From Polytrichum commune (taxonomy: Eukaryota; Streptophyta; Polytrichopsida; Polytrichales; Polytrichaceae): a stretch of 64,000 nt of DNA. Each line of letters begins with the position of its first letter. Position 1 is the first letter of the stretch. The stretch covers positions 33,934,527-33,998,526 of the forward strand of contig OX485808.1 of NCBI GenBank assembly GCA_950295325.1, given 5' to 3'. The translations under genes and the position numbers were made by a program. Shown piece by piece: positions 59,437 to 64,000 of the stretch. The notes below the pieces were generated by a model. It was not told where the DNA came from, did not search any database, and saw only the letters and a list, made by a program, of their open reading frames with translations.

Positions 59437-59981
59437 AAAAAGTGCAGACCTTGGACAAATACCAAAATAACTATCATTAACTAGAAAATTTTCAAACCGA
59501 TTTGAAGAACAATTATAGTCAACTAGAAACATTTAAGAACAAATTTAAGAACAAATATAATTAACTAGAAAATCCCAAGTATTATTATATGTTCAAAGAA
59601 GTTTGCCTCGTGATTTTCTTTAATTAAGGGTCTTTGATATGTTTGGGCCACTGAGGATCATCAAGAAACATCTTTATACGATCACTCACAATGTTGGGCT
59701 TTGGAACAACCTTCATTACACAACCAACACAAATAACACACTAGTGACACTACAACGAATTTCCGTGAACTGGCTACACTCAACTTTAATTTACTAGATG
59801 TTTAGTTAACTAGATATAACTATAGTTAACTATATTTTATGGAAAACCAAATTTAGAAAAACTATAGTTATCTACATTTTTTGGCAGGTCAAATTGCGAA
59901 CAACTATAGTTATGAAAGGCAACTAGTTAACTAATAGTTGAATTAGTTGGTTGGTTGGTTGTCCAAGGTATGAAAAAAGTG
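59437..59981. mobile_element. hAT-type MITE copy 2, same orientation as copy 1
   Basis: Element 59445-59972 is a diverged copy of 56420-56942, matching over its whole length (GATTTGAAGAACAA, AAGAAGTTTGCCTC, TTTATACGATCACTCACA, AACTAGTTAACTA(T/A)TAGTTGAATTAG). The ends are CAGACCTTGG and CCAAGGTATG (one terminal change). Flanks AAAAAGTG occur on both sides, offset by one A within an A-run. Confidence 0.83.
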
Positions 59982-61930
59982 TCAACAAATACTCTATTTG
60001 AATTCAACACATTTATTATATGCAATGTTTTAATTAAAGCATACTTAATGGTGATATAAATTACTAAAGGCATTTGAGTCCCTATAAGTGACTTATACTT
60101 AATACATGTCACTCATATTCAATCACCATCGTCACATATCACATTATTTTCACTTCCTTGTTTTATCGAATAATGTTAAAAATAAATTCAATAGCATGAA
60201 CTACATAAACTATTATTTCAACAGTTGTTAGGGGTCGCCCAAACCGTCATGCATATGATGTAAAAACACACTCGATTCCTTAAGGGCTAACCCTTAAAGA
60301 ATGTAGGGTCTCAATATAGGGTCTCAAATACACAATCTATATGGGCCTCATCAAGTTCAGAAATCATATGTTATATATTTATGGATTTGTCAAGGAGAAT
60401 TTTTAAGAAGAAAAAAAATCGTACTTGGCATTGATGATCATAATACAACATATGTATTTGCCTCCAAGGCCACCCATGCTGCATGTTTTCACTCAAACAT
60501 TCAATAACATCAAGATATTTGGTTGATTTGCAAAGTGAAGAACAAGTCTTTTTTACATAGGGTCAATTTTGATACAATTAGATAAAAACTGGAAGTATGT
60601 AGTTCAAATATGCTATTTTGTGCATGCAGAGGCCCAATTTGGGCCTCTTAGATACTCAAGGGTTGAGCATGGCTTAGAATCCGCAATGGTTAAGTAAACT
60701 CATTTATCATGGACAAAGGGACTCTGGTAAGTTCAGTCCCCTACAAAATTGAAGGCCAATTCTTTCAAAGTGAACTCCAATAAACTAAATCATAATCTCT
60801 TAGATTCCTCTAAAATCGGTCGTTTACATACTATGAGATAGTTCACTATGTTTTCACCTTCACAATGGATGACTTGATTTACACACTATGAATCTCTAGC
60901 CAGTTAAGGCGGTGGCAACGTGACCTACCACTAAGATCCTTTAATGTTACGGCATAGCCTTTTAGGTGAATTTTGACGTACAAGGAAGGAAGAGAGCTAA
61001 GGTTTGTGCCATGCACATAGCCCAAGTTAGTCAATGTAGAAGAGTTGCAAGCAACCTAGCCCTAACCTTTTAGGAAACTAGGGTGAACTTCTAAAGCGCT
61101 TGAAAGAAAGCTAACATTGTTGCCATGTCACTCTACCTTTAGGCCACGTAAGAACTTTCCATCCATGTAATAAGGGTTGTGTCAAGTGGTGTGTAGTGTA
61201 TGATATACTATAAAGTGCTTCGCAGTTCATAACAGTAGTAGGTGGTGGGCTCTTGTTCTCTTTTCTAATATTGGGTACGAGACCCACACTCTGCAATGTC
61301 AAATGACTAGCCATCGTTGATGTCTCTATGCTGGACTCAAATTCAGACTAAAAGATATGGCGTGTCATGTATATGAATGTTTTTGTTCATGGATCTCAAT
61401 GTTTTATTCTTAGGCCCACAAGACAAGCTTAGTTGACTAAAGGTGCTATGTTCATCTCTTTTTATGTCCAACTTTAGTTTCCACGTGGATTGAGTGGGTC
61501 CCAAGCATAGTACGAACAAGGTGAGGCAAATTTCAATAATAGTTATTTAAGGAAAAGTTGAATCATGAAGCATAGGTTGTACGGTATACTAAAACATAAG
61601 GCAATTGACTAATGGTATTTAAATGATGAACATTGTGGACCATACCATTGAGCTTATTTTCACACTTAATATAATTCAAGAAGCAATTTGAATTGCATCC
61701 AGATCTTGCATGTTTAATTAAGTCCTAAAGGCTCTACATCGTATGTAAATAATGTTTATGTTGTTGTTTGTTGTTTTTTCTCTCTCCCTCTCATCTTATC
61801 TCTTTGTATGTATAGATTGAAGGACCCACTTCATGAGGAAGTAAGCATAAATGAAGAGTCTCTTTGATTATGGACTATTGCCACCTTCCATATCCAAAGG
61901 AAAAGGACCATGTGCCAAAGGCTCCTCCTC
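59982..61930. other. Intergenic, no gene recognised
   Basis: No coding signature on either strand. The frame at 61111-61314 (minus) has no supporting motif. Nothing else is assigned. Confidence 0.4.
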
Positions 61931-62440
61931 AATTCAAACACGTGACAAATGAAAGCGGAAACGATCGATTGTGGATAGGTGGGGGACTACAAGTGCAAAA
62001 CAAGTGGGTATGTTGGGGGATAACTGGGGAAGGTGGCAAGCATGGAGCCAAGGAACCGACATGACATAGATAATAGGATAGAAGCATAATTTAATTAAAA
62101 TTAAAAACCAAACCAATTGTTTCTTAAATCCCCCATGAGGGCATATGGTGCATGGTGGTGCGTCATGGGGTTTTTGAGCATGGGCATGGGCATACATGTA
62201 GATGGCGGGTACATACATGCATGGTAGGCAAATGGGGATGGGCATATGGTTGCCTGAGTGTACGAGGTTGGGTTCCATGTTATGACCATTCCAAATAAAA
62301 CATGGTCACATCCTAAACATTCTTCCCCAATACATACATGTGACAAAAGAAAGAGGAAACAAATGTGGAAAGGTAGGGGGGCTACCAAGTACAAAAGGTG
62401 GGTATGGTGGGGGAGGTGGCGGGCATGGAGCCAAGGTGGC
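61900..62440 (+). repeat. Diverged tandem duplication, about 390-bp spacing
   Basis: The segment about 61900-62055 (ACGTGACAAATGAAAGCGGA, AAGTGGGTATG(T)TGGGGGA, GGCAAGCATGGAGCCAAGG) is repeated at 62300-62440 (ACATGTGACAAAAGAAAGAG, AGGTGGGTATGGTGGGGGAG, GGCGGGCATGGAGCCAAGG). Between them is GCATGG/GGCATA-rich sequence. Open frames on both strands (about 66-114 codons) reflect this composition. Confidence 0.65.
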
Positions 62441-63459
62441 GATATGGCATGGGTAGGCGCATGGGTGTATGGGGTTGGTTTGATCCATCATATTGATGCA
62501 ACAGGCCGGGATGGTACATATCCAACAAGTGGCACTACATGACATGTGTGCACTCGTGACATATGCTTAAGATATACTTGAAATGTGATGTTGAAAAGTT
62601 TGATTTAAAGGAGCTTTGGGTGTAACGGTGTTGGTCAAAATTGGGTCACACTAGGTCATGCATGCCCTTGTTGTATTGGCCCGTTGCAACCATGCATCTA
62701 ATCAATGTTATGGGCCATCCCCACAATGTTCGCTCAACATGACACCATCAATGGCTAAACAAGTTGAAATGCAATCATCCTTGTAAATTAGATTGCTAAC
62801 CGTGCGTATTCCTATATTGAAGAGGTGAACATCATTATTGATTTGATATATAGGTGAATGTAATATGATATCAATACTAAAAACTAGAATACTGTCAAAT
62901 ACCCGTACCCTACTAGTATCAAAAATTGTGAAATTCTCATTATAAATACCCTAGTGGTATTGAAGAAAGATGATACCATACCAACGGTGGTGAACACACC
63001 CCATTTTTGGACACATTGTTGTCCATCTTCTCCTTAAGAAAATGCATCCATGTACAGGTATAGATGCCACTTTTGCTTAGTTGTACTAGTAGATTTAACT
63101 AAACAAAACCAAATGCCCTAATCCACATGTACAAAATGTAAGTCATATGGAAATAAGCCTACAAAATTGAAATCTAGTGTGTTTTTCTGTAGACCTTTTA
63201 ATTACCTAGTCATCCAACCTTTATAGCGATGCATTATTATAGAGATCCTATTATGTAAACTCACGATTCTTTCTATGCACTAACAATAGTTTGATTCTTT
63301 ACATAATTAAAGGAAACGATGCCCCCTCCACGTGTCTATTATGTACGGCAAGTGTTCAATGAATACCCTCTTCGAACACCCATGTGGGTTGGTACGGTAA
63401 CATTGAGTGCATTTCCGAGGAAATCATCCAACTTCAATCAAGGTACAATGAGTGTGTTA

Positions 63460-63735
63460 AGGTATGTAGGTGTTATTTGACTCGTTTCTCATATTCTCCA
63501 ACTTCTACGGAGTAGATTTTTACAAACAAAAACTTGTGTTGGGTTAGCAAATCTACAATGAAACATGCGCAAAAACAAGATTGAAAAAGCAAACTTCCCT
63601 AATTTAGTTCTGGTTATCATAAGTGCATGCTTGATGATTTTTCAATTGGATATATAGAGTCTTCCAAGTGGGTTCACTGTTGAGTGTAGAGTGTTTATTG
63701 ATATAATCCAATCTCCTTCAAACATGTGTCTTTAT
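63460..63735 (+). repeat. Second copy of the direct repeat at 57212-57500
   Basis: The same landmarks occur in the same order and orientation as in the first copy. The two are about 6.25 kb apart with no long terminal repeat structure or open polyprotein between, so an LTR element is not claimed. Confidence 0.6.
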
Positions 63736-63782
63736 ACCGATTGCTTGATGTTCTATGTTATATTTTCCATCTTCCAAAGCCT

Positions 63783-63785
<3 letters not shown>

Positions 63786-63825
<40 letters not shown>
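63786..63825 (+). repeat. (AT)20 microsatellite
   Basis: Uninterrupted AT run of 40 bases. The remaining DNA to the window end shows no gene. Confidence 0.95.
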
Positions 63826-63828
<3 letters not shown>

Positions 63829-64000
63829 ACTCTATATCACATCCAAATGATCAATTATGGTAAAGTTATCTATCATTTTAGACTCCACAATGCATCGCAA
63901 AAATGATCATTCCCCGAATTTTTTTATCACGTTTACCCAATAGGTACTAATCTTTGGGAAACCCAACATCATTCCTAGGGAAGCTTGGGTTATATTGCAT

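Noticed and set aside
61864..62545. Overlapping frames of 66-114 codons on both strands
   Set aside because: They follow from the GGCATG/TGGGGG-rich tandem duplication; neither strand shows protein-like composition.
57212..63735. LTR retrotransposon bounded by the direct repeats at 57.2 and 63.5 kb
   Set aside because: No TG...CA ends, primer-binding site, polypurine tract or polyprotein; the interior holds independent DNA transposons.

Overview
The window reads as nuclear DNA of a land plant. It holds three recognisable protein-coding genes, all split by spliceosomal introns: a chloroplast-type EamA/DMT transporter (+, 2995-9187), the coatomer beta-prime subunit COPB2 (+, 10881-20479) and a plant-type blue-light cryptochrome with a complete DAS tail (-, 48021-44620). 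The cryptochrome with its DQxVP/acidic/STAES tail indicates the green lineage. Low gene density, a wide variety of transposon relics and long introns suggest a fairly large genome. A seedless plant (bryophyte, lycophyte or fern) is my guess, but the sequence alone does not prove it.

Layout. 1-2.3 kb: no gene seen. 2.3-9.2 kb: transporter, preceded by a duplicated leader segment. 10.7-20.9 kb: COPB2 in 24 coding exons. 20.9-44.5 kb: gene-poor and repeat-rich, with a few exon-like relics (23.7-24.7 kb), a Mutator-like foldback element with a 9-bp target duplication (26.8-28.3 kb), an inverted pair of dispersed repeats (30.3-31.1 and 38.7-39.3 kb) with a MITE nested in one copy, a decayed pogo/Tigger-like element (33.1-33.7 kb) and a 177-bp hairpin (41.7 kb). 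44.6-50.7 kb: cryptochrome with a long leader. 50.7-51.2 kb: GC-rich flank. 51.3-64 kb: no gene, but a tandem pair of inverted-repeat elements, a CACTA MITE with TGA target duplication, two hAT MITEs, a second foldback element with a 41-bp array, and several diverged direct repeats.

How the genes act. COPB2 is a COPI vesicle coat subunit (Golgi-to-ER retrieval), the transporter is probably a plastid envelope protein, and the cryptochrome is a nuclear/cytosolic photoreceptor. They are ordinary housekeeping and photoreceptor genes and no functional linkage is implied.

Most unusual features. (1) Four introns in the two adjacent plus-strand genes are largely built from tandem duplications (units of about 145 to 440 bp), and in two of them the functional 3' splice site lies inside the last, truncated or diverged unit. 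(2) Two unrelated foldback elements both carry a core of about 41-bp tandem monomers that are themselves palindromic. All exon coordinates were read by eye from splice consensus and reading-frame continuity. Every junction reported keeps frame, but none has transcript support here.
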